Numbered from the stretch's first letter, positions 32,393 to 42,397 are shown. The stretch: DNA of 64,000 nt from an uncultured Anaerolineae bacterium (GCA_938028725.1 CALIMH010000006.1:62001-126000); one strand, 5' to 3'. The notes: generated by a model from the letters alone, not told the origin. Numbers and translations: made by a program.

Positions 32393-32806
32393 ATGCAGCT
32401 TGCAAGCAGCAAGCTGCGTTGGTTTTTAGCTATGGCAGATTTTGTGCCGGTCTTCATTTTGGTGCTGCTCTCCACCGGCTTGGCGTTGTTGGTTTTGCTC
32501 ATCTCAGTGTTGTTTGGTCCACGCAGGCGAGCGCAAAACGCAACCAAGCTGATGCCATACGAGAGCGGGATGCGTCCTATCGGTGTTGCCCAGCGTCGCT
32601 TGCCAGTGCGCTTTTATCTCATCGCTGTGCTCTTCATCTTGTTCGACATAGAGGTGGTGTTCTTCTATCCATGGGCTGCTGCCTTCCGTGCGCTGGGCTG
32701 GTATGGTTTCGCCAACATGTTGATCTTCGCCGCTCTCCTGCTCGTCGGCTACGTTTGGCTCTGGAGGAAGGGCGCCTTGGAGTGGGAGAGCGTGGATAAA
32801 AGCTGA
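32393..32806 (+). CDS. nuoA: NADH-quinone oxidoreductase subunit A
   Basis: Small membrane subunit of the proton-pumping complex I. Three helices are visible (FVPVFILVLLSTGLALLVLLISVLFG, FYLIAVLFILFDIEVVFFYPWAAAFRAL, ANMLIFAALLLVGYVWLW), with the family motif YESGMRPIGVAQRRLPVRFY and the acidic FDIEVVF. Two starts are possible: ATG 32393 near a TAAGAT box (137 residues), or ATG 32432 (MADFVPVF, 124 residues), which is closer to the usual NuoA length; neither has a Shine-Dalgarno sequence. It heads the nuo operon. Confidence 0.92.
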   Translation: MQLASSKLRWFLAMADFVPVFILVLLSTGLALLVLLISVLFGPRRRAQNATKLMPYESGMRPIGVAQRRLPVRFYLIAVLFILFDIEVVFFYPWAAAFRALGWYGFANMLIFAALLLVGYVWLWRKGALEWESVDKS

Positions 32807-32839
32807 GGCAGCAGGGACTCAAACGGAGGTTCAACGCTT

Positions 32840-33322
32840 ATGGGTTTGGAGCAAAAGCTAGGTGACATGGGCATTGTCACCACGTCGCTGGAGAAGGTAG
32901 TAGGTTGGGCGCGTTCGCGTTCGCTGTGGCCGATGTTGTTTGGCTTGGCTTGCTGCGCGATTGAGATGATGAGCACCCAGGCGTCGCGCTACGACCTCTC
33001 GCGCTTCGGCATGGAGCTGATGCGCGCCAGCCCGCGCCAGAGCGATCTGATGATCGTGGCCGGCCGTGTGAGCCGCAAAATGGCGCCTGTGCTGCGCAAC
33101 CTCTACGACCAAATGCCTGACCCAAAGTGGGTGATTGCGATGGGTGATTGTGCCTCGTGCGGTGGCGTGTTCAACAACTACGCCATCGTCCAGGGTGTGG
33201 ATGAGATTGTGCCGGTGGATGTGTACGTCGCCGGCTGCCCCCCGCGCCCAGAGACGCTGATCGAGGGCATCATGAAGCTGCACGAGAAGATCCGCCACGA
33301 GCCACTCAACAAGTGGCAGTGA
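32840..33322 (+). CDS. nuoB: NADH-quinone oxidoreductase subunit B
   Basis: Peripheral-arm subunit of 160 residues carrying the last Fe-S cluster (N2) before quinone. The four ligand cysteines are present: the tandem CC in LACCAIEMM, one in [10 protein letters not shown] and one in [36 protein letters not shown] is the conserved quinone-site face. GGAGG lies upstream of the ATG. It overlaps the possible start of nuoC. Confidence 0.97.
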   Translation: MGLEQKLGDMGIVTTSLEKVVGWARSRSLWPMLFGLACCAIEMMSTQASRYDLSRFGMELMRASPRQSDLMIVAGRVSRKMAPVLRNLYDQMPDPKWVIAMGDCASCGGVFNNYAIVQGVDEIVPVDVYVAGCPPRPETLIEGIMKLHEKIRHEPLNKWQ

Positions 33323-33333
33323 GGGGTGTCCGT

Positions 33334-33849
33334 ATGAACGAGCAAACTGATCTGGCTCAAACCTTGCGCACCGCGCTGGCCGGCGTTGTTCAGGAGGTGG
33401 TCGTCTTCCGCGGCGAGGTGACGCTCGTCGTGCCGCGCGAGCGTGTGATCGAGGCGCTCACCCACCTGCGCGACGTGCAGCGCTTTGAGATGCTCACCGA
33501 CGAGACCTGCGTGGACTATTACCCGCGCGAGCCTCGGTTTGGCATCCTCTACCAGCTTTACTCACTCTCCCGCAACCTGCGGGTGCGCGTCAAGGTGATG
33601 CTTAGCGAACACGACCCGATCATGCCCACCGCGTGCGGTGTGTATCGCAACGCGAACTGGGCCGAGCGCGAGATATACGACCTGTTCGGCATCCACTTCG
33701 ACGGACACCCCGACCTGCGTCGCATCTTGCTGCCGGCTGACTACCAGGGGCATCCCCTGCGCCGCGATGTGCCGGTCAAGGTTGAGGAGAATGCTTTCAC
33801 CTTCAACCGCGCGCGCATTGACGCGCAAAAGCCCTACGCCGCGGAGTGA
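33334..33849 (+). CDS. nuoC: NADH-quinone oxidoreductase subunit C
   Basis: 30-kDa-type subunit of 171 residues in the peripheral arm, not fused to NuoD. The start at 33334 (MNEQTDLAQTL) follows GAGGGG; the open frame reaches back into nuoB. Family motifs are VYRNANWAEREIYDLFGIHFDGHPDLRRILLP and YQGHPLRRDVPV. Confidence 0.95.
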   Translation: MNEQTDLAQTLRTALAGVVQEVVVFRGEVTLVVPRERVIEALTHLRDVQRFEMLTDETCVDYYPREPRFGILYQLYSLSRNLRVRVKVMLSEHDPIMPTACGVYRNANWAEREIYDLFGIHFDGHPDLRRILLPADYQGHPLRRDVPVKVEENAFTFNRARIDAQKPYAAE

Positions 33850-33855
33850 AGCCCC

Positions 33856-35142
33856 ATGTTGACCGCGCAAGACCTCAACCTATCCCAGGCCAGCAAGCCG
33901 GCCTTCACCCCAGAAGACGTCCAGCTCGACATCACGCTGGAGCAGCTCAAACGGTTGGTTAGCCCGCGCGCCTTCACCGGCGAGACTATGCTGCTGAACA
34001 TGGGCCCGCAACACCCCTCCACCCACGGCGTGTTGCGCCTGTTGCTCGAGCTGGACGGCGAGACCATTGTGAATTGCATCCCCGACATCGGCTACCTGCA
34101 CACCGGCATTGAGAAAACCGCCGAGAGCAAGCCCTTTATCAAGGCTATCCCGCTCACCGACCGCACTGACTATCTGGCGCCGATGAGCAACAATTTGGCC
34201 TTTTGCGGGGCGGTGGAAAAGCTGGTGGGTATTGAGGTGCCGCTGCGGGCGCAATACCTGCGCGTCATCTTGATGGAGCTGACGCGCATGAACAGCCACT
34301 TGGTCTGGTTGGGGACGCACGCGCTCGACATCGGCGCGATGAGCGTGTTCCTCTACGCCATGCGCGAGCGCGAGATGATCCTCGACGTCTACGAGGCGGT
34401 GAGCGGTGCGCGCATGATGAGCAGCTACATCCGCCCAGGCGGGCTTTGGCGCGATGTGCCCAACAGCTTCTACGATCTGGTGCGCAAGATTTTGGACGTG
34501 TTCCCCGCTCGCTTGCTAGAGTACGAGAAGCTGCTCACCCACAACCCCATGTGGAAGGACCGCACGGTCGGAGTGGGCAAAATCAGCGCCGAGGACGCCA
34601 TTGCTTGGGGGCTGACCGGTCCATCGCTGCGTGGCAGTGGCGTGAACTATGATGTTCGCAAAGCGCAGCCTTACTCCAGCTACGACCATTTCGACTTCTC
34701 CGTGCCGCTGGGCAGCAACGGCGATGTATACGACCGCTTCATGTGCCGCATGGAGGAGTTCCATCAATCCCTCAAAATCATCCGTCAGGCGCTGGATCGT
34801 CTGCCGCCTGGACCGGTCATGACCGATGACCGTAAGGTGGCACCTCCGCCAAAGCACGAAATCGCCTATTCGATGGAGTCGCTGATCCATCATTTCAAGC
34901 TGTGGACGGAGGGCTTCCGTGCTCCAGAGGGAGAGGTGTACTTTGCTGTGGAAAGTGGCAAGGGTGAGTACGGCGTGCTGATCAGCGGCGACGGCAGCCC
35001 GAAGCCGCGCCGCGTGCATTTCCGCGCGCCGTCGTTTTACAACTTACAGGCCCTCCCCCAGATGAGCCAGGGATACTTGATCGCCGACCTGGTTGGGATT
35101 ATCGGCTCTATAGACATTGTGCTAGGCGATGTGGATCGCTGA
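33856..35142 (+). CDS. nuoD: NADH-quinone oxidoreductase subunit D
   Basis: 49-kDa-type subunit of 428 residues that forms the quinone pocket with NuoB. It has the signature MLLNMGPQHPSTHGVLRLLLELDGE, HTGIEKTAESKP, and TDYLAPMSNNLAFCGAVEKL. The conserved C-terminus is MSQGYLIADLVGIIGSIDIVLGDVDR. It has an N-terminal extension of about 45 residues before the usual start of homology. GGAG lies before the ATG; 6 bp separate it from nuoC. Confidence 0.97.
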   Translation: MLTAQDLNLSQASKPAFTPEDVQLDITLEQLKRLVSPRAFTGETMLLNMGPQHPSTHGVLRLLLELDGETIVNCIPDIGYLHTGIEKTAESKPFIKAIPLTDRTDYLAPMSNNLAFCGAVEKLVGIEVPLRAQYLRVILMELTRMNSHLVWLGTHALDIGAMSVFLYAMREREMILDVYEAVSGARMMSSYIRPGGLWRDVPNSFYDLVRKILDVFPARLLEYEKLLTHNPMWKDRTVGVGKISAEDAIAWGLTGPSLRGSGVNYDVRKAQPYSSYDHFDFSVPLGSNGDVYDRFMCRMEEFHQSLKIIRQALDRLPPGPVMTDDRKVAPPPKHEIAYSMESLIHHFKLWTEGFRAPEGEVYFAVESGKGEYGVLISGDGSPKPRRVHFRAPSFYNLQALPQMSQGYLIADLVGIIGSIDIVLGDVDR

Positions 35143-35164
35143 GCTGGGATGATAAGGAGAGCAC

Positions 35165-35635
35165 ATGTTGAGAGAAAAGCGCGCACAGGATATCGAAAAA
35201 GTGCTGGCGAAGTATCCACCAGAGCGACGCCGCAGCGCTGTCATGCCACTGCTGTATATCGCACAGGAGGAGTATGGTTACTGTACTCCCGAAGCGATTC
35301 GTGAGGTGGCTGAGATCATCGGTTGCGATCCTACAGAGGTGAAGAGCATCGTCGGCTTCTACACGATGTTCTACGAGCAGCCGGTTGGAAAGTATGTCAT
35401 TGACGTGTGCGACGACTTGCCATGCGCGTTGCGTGGGGCTGATAGATTCGTCTCGCACTGTGAGAAGAAGCTGGGCATTCGCGTCGGCGAAACCACGCCA
35501 GACGGCAAATTCACCTTGAACACCGTGATGTGCATCGCCGCCTGCGACCGCGCGCCGGTCTTGCAGATCAACAAACAGTATCGCTACGCGCTAGACGAGC
35601 AGACGTTTGACCGCATGATAGACGAGCTGCCCTGA
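35165..35635 (+). CDS. nuoE: NADH-quinone oxidoreductase subunit E
   Basis: 24-kDa-type subunit of 156 residues holding the N1a [2Fe-2S] cluster. The thioredoxin-like domain provides ligands in CDDLPCAL and MCIAACDRAPV. The N-terminal helical part includes RRSAVMPLLYIAQEEYGY. AAGGAG precedes the ATG. The end is followed by nuoF after 25 bp. Confidence 0.96.
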   Translation: MLREKRAQDIEKVLAKYPPERRRSAVMPLLYIAQEEYGYCTPEAIREVAEIIGCDPTEVKSIVGFYTMFYEQPVGKYVIDVCDDLPCALRGADRFVSHCEKKLGIRVGETTPDGKFTLNTVMCIAACDRAPVLQINKQYRYALDEQTFDRMIDELP

Positions 35636-35660
35636 TTCGGACAGGGTAGGGAGAAAGGGT

Positions 35661-37043
35661 ATGGCGACGTTTTACGGGTCTCGAAACAAGACAATGGAGC
35701 GGCACGTGTTGCTGCGCGACATTGACGTGCCGAACATCCGCGAGATAGACGTGTACCTCGCTAACGACGGCTACGCAGCCTGGAAGAAGGCGCTCACTAC
35801 GATGAAGCCGGATGACGTGATCAGCGTGGTCAAGGACAGCGGCCTGCGCGGACGTGGAGGCGCAGGCTTCCCTGCCGGCGTGAAGTGGAGCTTCATCCCG
35901 AAGGATGTGTTTCCAAAATACGTGGTGGTGAACGGCGACGAGAGCGAGGCCGGCACGTTCAAGGACCATCAACTGATTGACTGCAACCCACATCAAGTGA
36001 TCGAGGGCACACTGCTTGCTTGCTACGCCGTTCAGGCGAACACGGCTTACATCTACCTGCGCGGCGAGTTTTATGAGCCGGCACAGACCTTGCAAAAAGC
36101 AATTGACGAGGCCTACGCGCGCGGCCTGATCGGCAAAAACGTGCTTGGCAGCGGCTTCGATGTGGACGTATACATCCACTTGGGCGCCGGCGCTTACATC
36201 TGCGGCGAGGAGACGGCGCTGCTCTCCTCGCTGGAGGGGCAGCTGGGCCAGCCGCGCTTGCGCCCGCCGTTCCCCGCCCAGCAGGGGCTTTACGCCAAAC
36301 CCACCGTGGTGAACAACGTGGAGACGCTGGCCAATGTGCCGCCGATCGTGCTACATGGCGCGCAGTGGTATCGCCAGTTTGGCACAGAGAAAAGCCCCGG
36401 CACCAAGATCTTCTGCGTCAGCGGCTGCGTCAACCGCCCCGGCAACTACGAGCTGCCGCTCGGCCAGTACACCATCCGCGAGCTGATCGAGATGGCCGGC
36501 GGTGCGCTGCAAGGCCGCGCGGTCAAGGGTGTGTTGCCGGCTGGCTCGTCAGCACCTATCCTGCCGGCTTCGGCGCTGGACACCAAGCTGGACTACGAGA
36601 GCTTGCAGGCTGCTGGGTCCATCCTCGGGTCCGCTTCGTTTGTGATCTTGGACGAGAGCGTGGATATTGTCTGGGCGGCGCGCAAGATGGTGCGCTTCTT
36701 CAAGCACGAAAGCTGTGGCAAGTGCACCCCCTGCCGCGAGGGCACGCATTGGGCCCTGCAGCTCTACAACAAGCTGCTCAGCGGCTACGGCACATTGGAT
36801 GACGTGAACATGATCGGCGAAGTGGCCGCCCAAATGTCCGGCAAATGCTTCTGCCTGCTCGGTGAGTTTGCCACTTCGCCGATGCTCAGCACGCTCAAAC
36901 ATTTCCGTGCCGAGTACGAGGCATTTGTGCGAGCGCACTCCGGCGGCCTACGCAACGGCTACGACGATGAGCTGATCCGCGAACATGTGATCGACCCGGC
37001 CGGTAACCTGATTGCCGGCGCGGTAGGCCAAAAACGGCATTAG
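35661..37043 (+). CDS. nuoF: NADH-quinone oxidoreductase subunit F
   Basis: 51-kDa-type subunit of 460 residues that oxidises NADH with FMN. The glycine-rich FMN/NADH site is GLRGRGGAGFPAGVKW; NGDESEAGTFKDH and GAGAYICGEETALLSSLEG follow. Cluster N3 ligands are in ESCGKCTPCREG and CFCLLGEFA. Together with nuoE and nuoG it forms the NADH-dehydrogenase module, so this is a true NADH-linked complex rather than the 11-subunit form. Confidence 0.97.
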   Translation: MATFYGSRNKTMERHVLLRDIDVPNIREIDVYLANDGYAAWKKALTTMKPDDVISVVKDSGLRGRGGAGFPAGVKWSFIPKDVFPKYVVVNGDESEAGTFKDHQLIDCNPHQVIEGTLLACYAVQANTAYIYLRGEFYEPAQTLQKAIDEAYARGLIGKNVLGSGFDVDVYIHLGAGAYICGEETALLSSLEGQLGQPRLRPPFPAQQGLYAKPTVVNNVETLANVPPIVLHGAQWYRQFGTEKSPGTKIFCVSGCVNRPGNYELPLGQYTIRELIEMAGGALQGRAVKGVLPAGSSAPILPASALDTKLDYESLQAAGSILGSASFVILDESVDIVWAARKMVRFFKHESCGKCTPCREGTHWALQLYNKLLSGYGTLDDVNMIGEVAAQMSGKCFCLLGEFATSPMLSTLKHFRAEYEAFVRAHSGGLRNGYDDELIREHVIDPAGNLIAGAVGQKRH

Positions 37044-37047
37044 GCCA

Positions 37048-38037
37048 ATGCTGGGGGTGACGATGCGCTGGCTATGGCTTGTGTGGGTGTGTGCTGCGCT
37101 GGTGTTATCGCCAGCTGTTGCACAAGCTGACGTTCGCACCGTCACACCTGTCGGGCAGATCGGCGAGCAGGACAAAGGCACTTTTGTTACCGTGCAAGGC
37201 GAGATCACAGCAGTGCGCTCATTCAGCCGAGGCGTGCGCTACACCTTGCGCGACGAGAGCGGGGCGATCACGCTGGTGCTGTTTGAGCGCGCCCTCAAGC
37301 AGCTCCTTGACCCTCAGTCGCTGCGAGAAGGGGCCGTCGTTCGCGCGACGGGCAAGGTGGATTTTTACCGCAAGCAGAAGCAAATCGTGCCAGTGCGCGG
37401 CACCGATGTAACCGTTGTTGCAGCTGCCAAGTCGCTGGCCGTCACACCGCTCGGCGAGATCAGTGTGGATGATGATGAGAAGCGGGTGCGGGTCGTGGGC
37501 GAGGTGATCGATGCTTGGCCGTTTGCTTCAGGCTTTAAGTTCGCCCTGCGCGATACAAGTGGCGAGATTACGCTCACCATCTTCGAGCAAGAATACGATG
37601 CCCTCTGCATGCCGGAGGCGATCAATGTCGGCGCAATCTTGACTGTGACCGGGCGCGTGAACGTGTTCCGCAACAAGCCGGAGCTGATCCTCAGCTCCTC
37701 TTCCAGCGTGGAAGTAGCACAGCCGGCACGGCGAGAGGTGCGCCAGTATGCACTCGGCCCACTCAGTGGCAACGACCACAACGCCGTGGTGCGCGTCGTC
37801 GGCCGCGTTTATCGCGTTGACCCGCTAGAGGATGGTGGGCGCAACGTCTTGCTCTACGACGAGACCGGCGTCCAGATCGTGCACTTGCCTCCTACCGTGG
37901 CTAAGCGGGTGACGTTGGTCGAGGGCGACGCAGCGGCGGTGATCGGCCGCGTGCGCGCTGTGCGTCGGCGCGGCATCACCATTGAGGTGAGCTTGCCCAG
38001 CGACGTGATCAAGCAGCCCGCGGCGTCTGAACAGTGA
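37048..38037 (+). CDS. Exported protein with three tandem OB-fold repeats, inserted in the nuo operon
   Basis: Protein of 329 residues between nuoF and nuoG. A signal peptide (LWLVWVCAALVLSPAVAQA) predicts export. The rest is three similar modules of about 90 residues: TFVTVQGEITAVRSFSRGVRYTL, RVRVVGEVIDAWPFASGFKFAL and VVRVVGRVYRVDPLEDGGRNVL. Each is followed by a strand such as GAITLVLFE, GEITLTIFE or GVQIVHLPP and a VTGRV-type strand. This pattern matches the OB-fold/tRNA_anti-like superfamily, usually a nucleic-acid- or oligosaccharide-binding fold. It is not a known complex I subunit. An alternative start is the ATG at 37063, preceded by GGGGGTG. The tight 4-bp gaps on both sides show it is cotranscribed with nuo. 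Confidence 0.78.
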   Translation: MLGVTMRWLWLVWVCAALVLSPAVAQADVRTVTPVGQIGEQDKGTFVTVQGEITAVRSFSRGVRYTLRDESGAITLVLFERALKQLLDPQSLREGAVVRATGKVDFYRKQKQIVPVRGTDVTVVAAAKSLAVTPLGEISVDDDEKRVRVVGEVIDAWPFASGFKFALRDTSGEITLTIFEQEYDALCMPEAINVGAILTVTGRVNVFRNKPELILSSSSSVEVAQPARREVRQYALGPLSGNDHNAVVRVVGRVYRVDPLEDGGRNVLLYDETGVQIVHLPPTVAKRVTLVEGDAAAVIGRVRAVRRRGITIEVSLPSDVIKQPAASEQ

Positions 38038-38040
38038 GAA

Positions 38041-40275
38041 ATGGCAATGGCGGAACTTGTTAACGTCACCATTGATGGCGTCACCGTGGCTGTGCCAAAG
38101 GGCACGCTGGTGGTGGACGCCGCGAAGAAGATCGGCAACCACATCCCAGTCTTCTGCTACCACCCTAAGCTGAAGCCTGTGGGCATGTGTCGCATGTGCT
38201 TGGTGGACATCGGCACGCCCAAAATCGACCCGGCCACTAAGCAGGTGGTGCGCGACGAGAACGGCAACCCAGTCATCCAGTTTATGCCGAAGCTCACCAC
38301 TGCCTGCACCACGCCGGTGAGCGAAGGCATGGTGGTGCGCACAGCAACAGAACAGGTGCGTGCCGCCCGCGAGGACATCCTGGAGTTTTTGCTCACCTCA
38401 CACCCGCTCGATTGCCCCATCTGCGACAAGGGCGGCGAGTGTCCGTTGCAAAACCTCACCCTCGCGCACGGGCCGGGCGTTAGCCGCTTCGACTACGATG
38501 CCAAGTTCCACAACGAGAAACACGTCCCGCTCGGTGAGCTGATCTTCTTGGACCGCGAACGCTGCATCCAGTGTAGCCGCTGCATTCGCTTCCAGGACGA
38601 GATCGCCGATGATCACGTGTTGCAGTTCCACGACCGTGGTCGCGGCATGGAGATCATCACCTTCAGCGATCCCCCTTTTGATTCTTACTTCGGTGGCAAC
38701 ACCACCGACATCTGCCCCGTCGGCGCGCTCACCACAGCCGACTTTCGCTTCAAGGCGCGCCCGTGGGAGTTGCAAAGCGCACAGAGCATTTGCACGCACT
38801 GCGCCGTGGGGTGCAACATCACGCTGAACACGCGTCTCGAGACGCGACATGGTGGGTTTGAGATCAAGCGCGTGATGCCCCGCCAGAACGAGTGGGTGAA
38901 CGAAATCTGGATTTGCGACAAGGGCCGCTACGTCCATCACTTCACACGTTCGGAAGATCGCCTTCATCTGCCGCTAATTCGCCGCGAAGGGCGCTTGGTG
39001 GAGTCCACCTGGCAGCAGGCGCTGCAACTGGTCGCTGACACCTTGCGCGCCGCTGATGGTGAGATCGTCCTCATGGTGGGTGACCGCATCCCCAACGAGG
39101 ACGCCTATTTGCTGGGCCAGCTGGGCCGCGCGATTGGCGCCAGGGTGAGCGTGTCTCCTAACGTGCCGTCGCATTACGCGGACGTGGCACGCGCCTTTGG
39201 CGTGGGGAAAGATGCTGACTTCAAGCGGCTAGGGCGCGGCGACCTGGTCCTGGCGGTGAATGCCGACGTGGAGGAGCAAGCGCCGGTGTGGTTTTTGCGC
39301 TTGCGCCAAGCGGTTGTGGATCGCGGCGCCCAGTTGATCATCGCCCATCACCGCAGCACCAAGCTGCACCGCTACGCTTCAGCCATCCATCGCTTCGAGG
39401 TGGGCCGCGCGCCGGAATGGGTGCAGCAGCAAGCCGAGACGCTGGCGCAAGCGCTACAAGCCGCGCGCCACGCGCTGATCGTCTTCGGCGATGAGCACCT
39501 CGATGGGCCGCGCGCCCGCGCGCTGGCGCAGTTGCTCGCCAACTTGCTGCTGCAAAGTGGCCACGCCGGCAGGTCCGATAGTGGCCTCCTGCCGCTGTAT
39601 CCCCATGCTAACACCCAGGGTGTGTGTGATGTGCTTTCCCCGCATACCGCACTGCCGCCCGCTGCGCGGGTGGTTTGGGCGGTAGGCGTTGGCGACCCCC
39701 AGGAGCTACCACCTGCCGGCTTCTACATCATCCAGGAGGTGCTGCATACTGCGTTGGTGGAGCAGGCGGATGTGGTGTTGCCGTCGCTGACCTTCGCCGA
39801 GCGCGAGGGCACTTTCACCAGCGGCGACCGCCGCGTGCAGCGCTTCTACCGCGCTCTGCCGGCGCCTGGCGAGGCTAAGCCAGATTGGTGGATCGCGCAG
39901 GAAGTGGCGCGCCGGCTGGGTTTCGAGTGGCGATACAACTCGCCCGCCGAGATATTCGAGGCCCTGGCGAAAGATGTGCCCGCCTACGCGGAGCTGAGCT
40001 ACGCCGCACTGAGCCGTGTGGTTGAGCAATGGCCGCCCATAGGGCGCGAGGACCTCTACTACGGTGGTACGGCGTATGACAACACCGGTGGCATCGGCGC
40101 GCGCTATGCCGCTGAGGCTGAGACCCGCGCACTGCCCCCTTACGACGTGACCATCCCAGAGCCGACCATCGCCGGCTTGAAGCGCGGACCGCGGATGTTG
40201 TATCGCGATGGCGAGCTGATTCGCCGCAGCGCGTTGCTTCGCGCCCGCATGGTGTCGCTGCAACAAGTCGCCTAG
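38041..40275 (+). CDS. nuoG: NADH-quinone oxidoreductase subunit G
   Basis: Large Fe-S subunit of 744 residues in the NADH module. The N-terminal [2Fe-2S] ferredoxin domain has VFCYHPKLKPVGMCRMCLVD; the His-Cys cluster is HPLDCPICDKGGECPLQN; the next 4Fe-4S set is RCIQCSRCIRFQDEI with DICPVGAL. CTHCAVGCNI plus the later WICDKGRY supply the ligands for the extra N7-type cluster. The rest is a molybdopterin-oxidoreductase-like domain, normally without cofactor in complex I. A second start at 38047 is possible. Confidence 0.96.
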   Translation: MAMAELVNVTIDGVTVAVPKGTLVVDAAKKIGNHIPVFCYHPKLKPVGMCRMCLVDIGTPKIDPATKQVVRDENGNPVIQFMPKLTTACTTPVSEGMVVRTATEQVRAAREDILEFLLTSHPLDCPICDKGGECPLQNLTLAHGPGVSRFDYDAKFHNEKHVPLGELIFLDRERCIQCSRCIRFQDEIADDHVLQFHDRGRGMEIITFSDPPFDSYFGGNTTDICPVGALTTADFRFKARPWELQSAQSICTHCAVGCNITLNTRLETRHGGFEIKRVMPRQNEWVNEIWICDKGRYVHHFTRSEDRLHLPLIRREGRLVESTWQQALQLVADTLRAADGEIVLMVGDRIPNEDAYLLGQLGRAIGARVSVSPNVPSHYADVARAFGVGKDADFKRLGRGDLVLAVNADVEEQAPVWFLRLRQAVVDRGAQLIIAHHRSTKLHRYASAIHRFEVGRAPEWVQQQAETLAQALQAARHALIVFGDEHLDGPRARALAQLLANLLLQSGHAGRSDSGLLPLYPHANTQGVCDVLSPHTALPPAARVVWAVGVGDPQELPPAGFYIIQEVLHTALVEQADVVLPSLTFAEREGTFTSGDRRVQRFYRALPAPGEAKPDWWIAQEVARRLGFEWRYNSPAEIFEALAKDVPAYAELSYAALSRVVEQWPPIGREDLYYGGTAYDNTGGIGARYAAEAETRALPPYDVTIPEPTIAGLKRGPRMLYRDGELIRRSALLRARMVSLQQVA

Positions 40276-40286
40276 AGGAGATAACC

Positions 40287-41297
40287 ATGCCCGCGCTACT
40301 CGAGATCACGCTGAAATCCACCGCACTCGTGTTTGTGCTGTTGACCAGCTTCGCCTACCTGTCGCTGGTTGAGCGCAAGTTTATTGCTCGCCTGCAAGCG
40401 CGCATTGGCCCAAACCGCGCCGGCCCATTTGGCCTGCTCCAGCCAGTGGCCGATGGCCTCAAGCTCATCTTCAAGGAGAGCATCACGCCGGCGCAAGTGG
40501 ACAAGCCGATGTACTTCTTGGCGCCGGTGCTGGTGGTTGTGCCTTCGCTGATTTTGTTCGCTGTGATACCGGTCGGCAAAGGGCCGCTCTTCCAACTCGC
40601 CAGCGATCTCAACGTGGGCGCGCTGTACGTGGTGGCGGTGATGGGCATAGCAGTGTATGGCATCACCTTAGCGGGATGGTCGAGCAACAACAAGTATGCA
40701 GTGCTGGCCGGTTTGCGCGCCTCTGCCCAGGTCATCTCCTATGAGCTGGGCATGGGCTTTGCAATTGTGGCGGTGGTGTTGATGGCCTCATCGCTTAGCT
40801 TGGCCGACATTGTGGCAGCTCAGTATCCGGGCGAGTACGGCGGCATTTTGGGCTGGTTTATCTTCCGCCAACCGGTGGCGGCAGCCATATTCGTTGTGGC
40901 GGCCTTTGCCGAAACCATGCGCGCCCCCTTCGACCTGGTGGAGGCCGAGCAGGAACTGACCGCCGGCTTCATGACCGAGTACAGCGGCATGAAGTTCGCG
41001 CTGTTCTTCATGGGCGAGTACGTCAAGATGATCGCGGTCAGCGCACTGTTCACCACATTCTTCTTAGGCGGATGGTCTGGCCCATTTGTGAACGAGCTGC
41101 CAGCGCTGTCGGTGGTGTACTTCACCATCAAGGTGGTGGTTTGTTTGTTGGCGTTCATCTGGGTGCGCGCCTCGCTGCCGCGTGTCCGCTACGACAAGCT
41201 GATGGGTATGGGTTGGAAGGTGCTGCTGCCCATCAGCATCGAAAACGTCCTGGCGACGGCGTTGTTGATCGCGTTAGGTGTGCCAGGTTTTAAGTGA
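40287..41297 (+). CDS. nuoH: NADH-quinone oxidoreductase subunit H
   Basis: Membrane subunit of 336 residues next to the quinone site, with about eight helices. The loop motif [34 protein letters not shown] is diagnostic, as are [29 protein letters not shown] and [32 protein letters not shown] precedes the ATG. Confidence 0.97.
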   Translation: MPALLEITLKSTALVFVLLTSFAYLSLVERKFIARLQARIGPNRAGPFGLLQPVADGLKLIFKESITPAQVDKPMYFLAPVLVVVPSLILFAVIPVGKGPLFQLASDLNVGALYVVAVMGIAVYGITLAGWSSNNKYAVLAGLRASAQVISYELGMGFAIVAVVLMASSLSLADIVAAQYPGEYGGILGWFIFRQPVAAAIFVVAAFAETMRAPFDLVEAEQELTAGFMTEYSGMKFALFFMGEYVKMIAVSALFTTFFLGGWSGPFVNELPALSVVYFTIKVVVCLLAFIWVRASLPRVRYDKLMGMGWKVLLPISIENVLATALLIALGVPGFK

Positions 41298-41329
41298 CAT
41301 CAGGCTATGAGTGGGCCGAGGAGAAGAGC

Positions 41330-41851
41330 ATGATCACAGAGTATCTGCGCAAAGTGCCGGTGGGGCTGGCGACCGTCTTCAAGACGCTCTTTCGCCGGCC
41401 AGTCACCATCCAGTATCCCGAAGAGCAAAAGCCGATGAGTGCGCGCTTCCGCGGTCGGCATCACCTAAAGCGCTATGAGGACGGTCTGGAGCGTTGCATC
41501 GGCTGTGCGTTGTGTGCTGCGGCGTGCCCGGCCGACGCGATCTACGTGGAAGCCGCGGAGAACACCAACGAGGAACGCTACTCGCCGGGCGAGCGCTACG
41601 CGAAAGTGTATGAGATCAACATGCTGCGCTGCATCTTCTGCGGCTACTGCGAGGACGCTTGCCCAACCAACGCGATTGTGCTAGAGCCGATAGACTTTCC
41701 CGTCGGCTACACGCGCGAGAGCCTCATCTACACCAAGTCCATGCTGCTTGAGCCGCCGCCGCCGGGAGTTCCGGGAACGCCACAGCAAACCCCGCCGGGC
41801 AAGTACGACCGCGCCATTTTGCCTTTCCCGCCGATTGACGAGTCCGTTTGA
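41330..41851 (+). CDS. nuoI: NADH-quinone oxidoreductase subunit I
   Basis: Ferredoxin-like subunit of 173 residues with two [4Fe-4S] clusters (N6a, N6b). The ligand motifs are [16 protein letters not shown] and [17 protein letters not shown] use the ATG at 41330 because GAGGAGA lies 6 nt before it; an in-frame GTG overlapping the nuoH stop would add 12 residues. A proline-rich tail ([16 protein letters not shown]) is present, common in larger NuoI proteins. Confidence 0.95.
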   Translation: MITEYLRKVPVGLATVFKTLFRRPVTIQYPEEQKPMSARFRGRHHLKRYEDGLERCIGCALCAAACPADAIYVEAAENTNEERYSPGERYAKVYEINMLRCIFCGYCEDACPTNAIVLEPIDFPVGYTRESLIYTKSMLLEPPPPGVPGTPQQTPPGKYDRAILPFPPIDESV

Positions 41852-41866
41852 TTCCCAACGAACACT

Positions 41867-42379
41867 ATGACGATGGCTGAATGGGCTTTGCTGGTGTTGC
41901 TTGGCGCTCTGAGCCTCGCCTCGGCGTTGGGGCTGTTGCTCAGTCGCAACGCTGTGTATGCGGCGCTCTTTCTCGTGCTGAACTTTAGTGTGGGGGCGGT
42001 GATCTACCTGCTGTTCAACGCGCCATTTTTGGCGGTGACGCAGGTGGCGGTATATGCCGGCGCGATCATGGTGCTTTTTGTCTTCGTGATCATGTTGCTA
42101 GGGGCGGAGCGCTTGGCGCCGGCGGAAAACCCGCCCGGCCTGGCCTATCAGCGCCCGCTGGCGATCATCCTGGCGGTGGCGCTGTTGGCGGTGGCAGCCT
42201 GGGCTTTGCTGAGCGGCGCACAGATCGAGCCGTCCCCCTCTGTTGCGCCTCGTCCGGATAGCAGCCCGCAAGCGATGGGGATGTGGCTATTTGGCCCTTA
42301 CCTTTTGCCCTTGCAAGTGGTGGCGTTGTTGTTGCTCGCAGCGATGGTCGGTGCGTTGGTCCTCAGTCGCAAATCCTGA
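41867..42379 (+). CDS. nuoJ: NADH-quinone oxidoreductase subunit J
   Basis: Membrane subunit of 170 residues with five helices. The conserved segment AVTQVAVYAGAIMVLFVFVIMLLGAE contains the pi-bulge helix linked to proton transfer. A 40-residue loop before the last helix (PSPSVAPRPDSSPQ) is proline-rich. Confidence 0.93.
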   Translation: MTMAEWALLVLLGALSLASALGLLLSRNAVYAALFLVLNFSVGAVIYLLFNAPFLAVTQVAVYAGAIMVLFVFVIMLLGAERLAPAENPPGLAYQRPLAIILAVALLAVAAWALLSGAQIEPSPSVAPRPDSSPQAMGMWLFGPYLLPLQVVALLLLAAMVGALVLSRKS

Positions 42380-42397
42380 CGCAGGGAGTGCACAACC

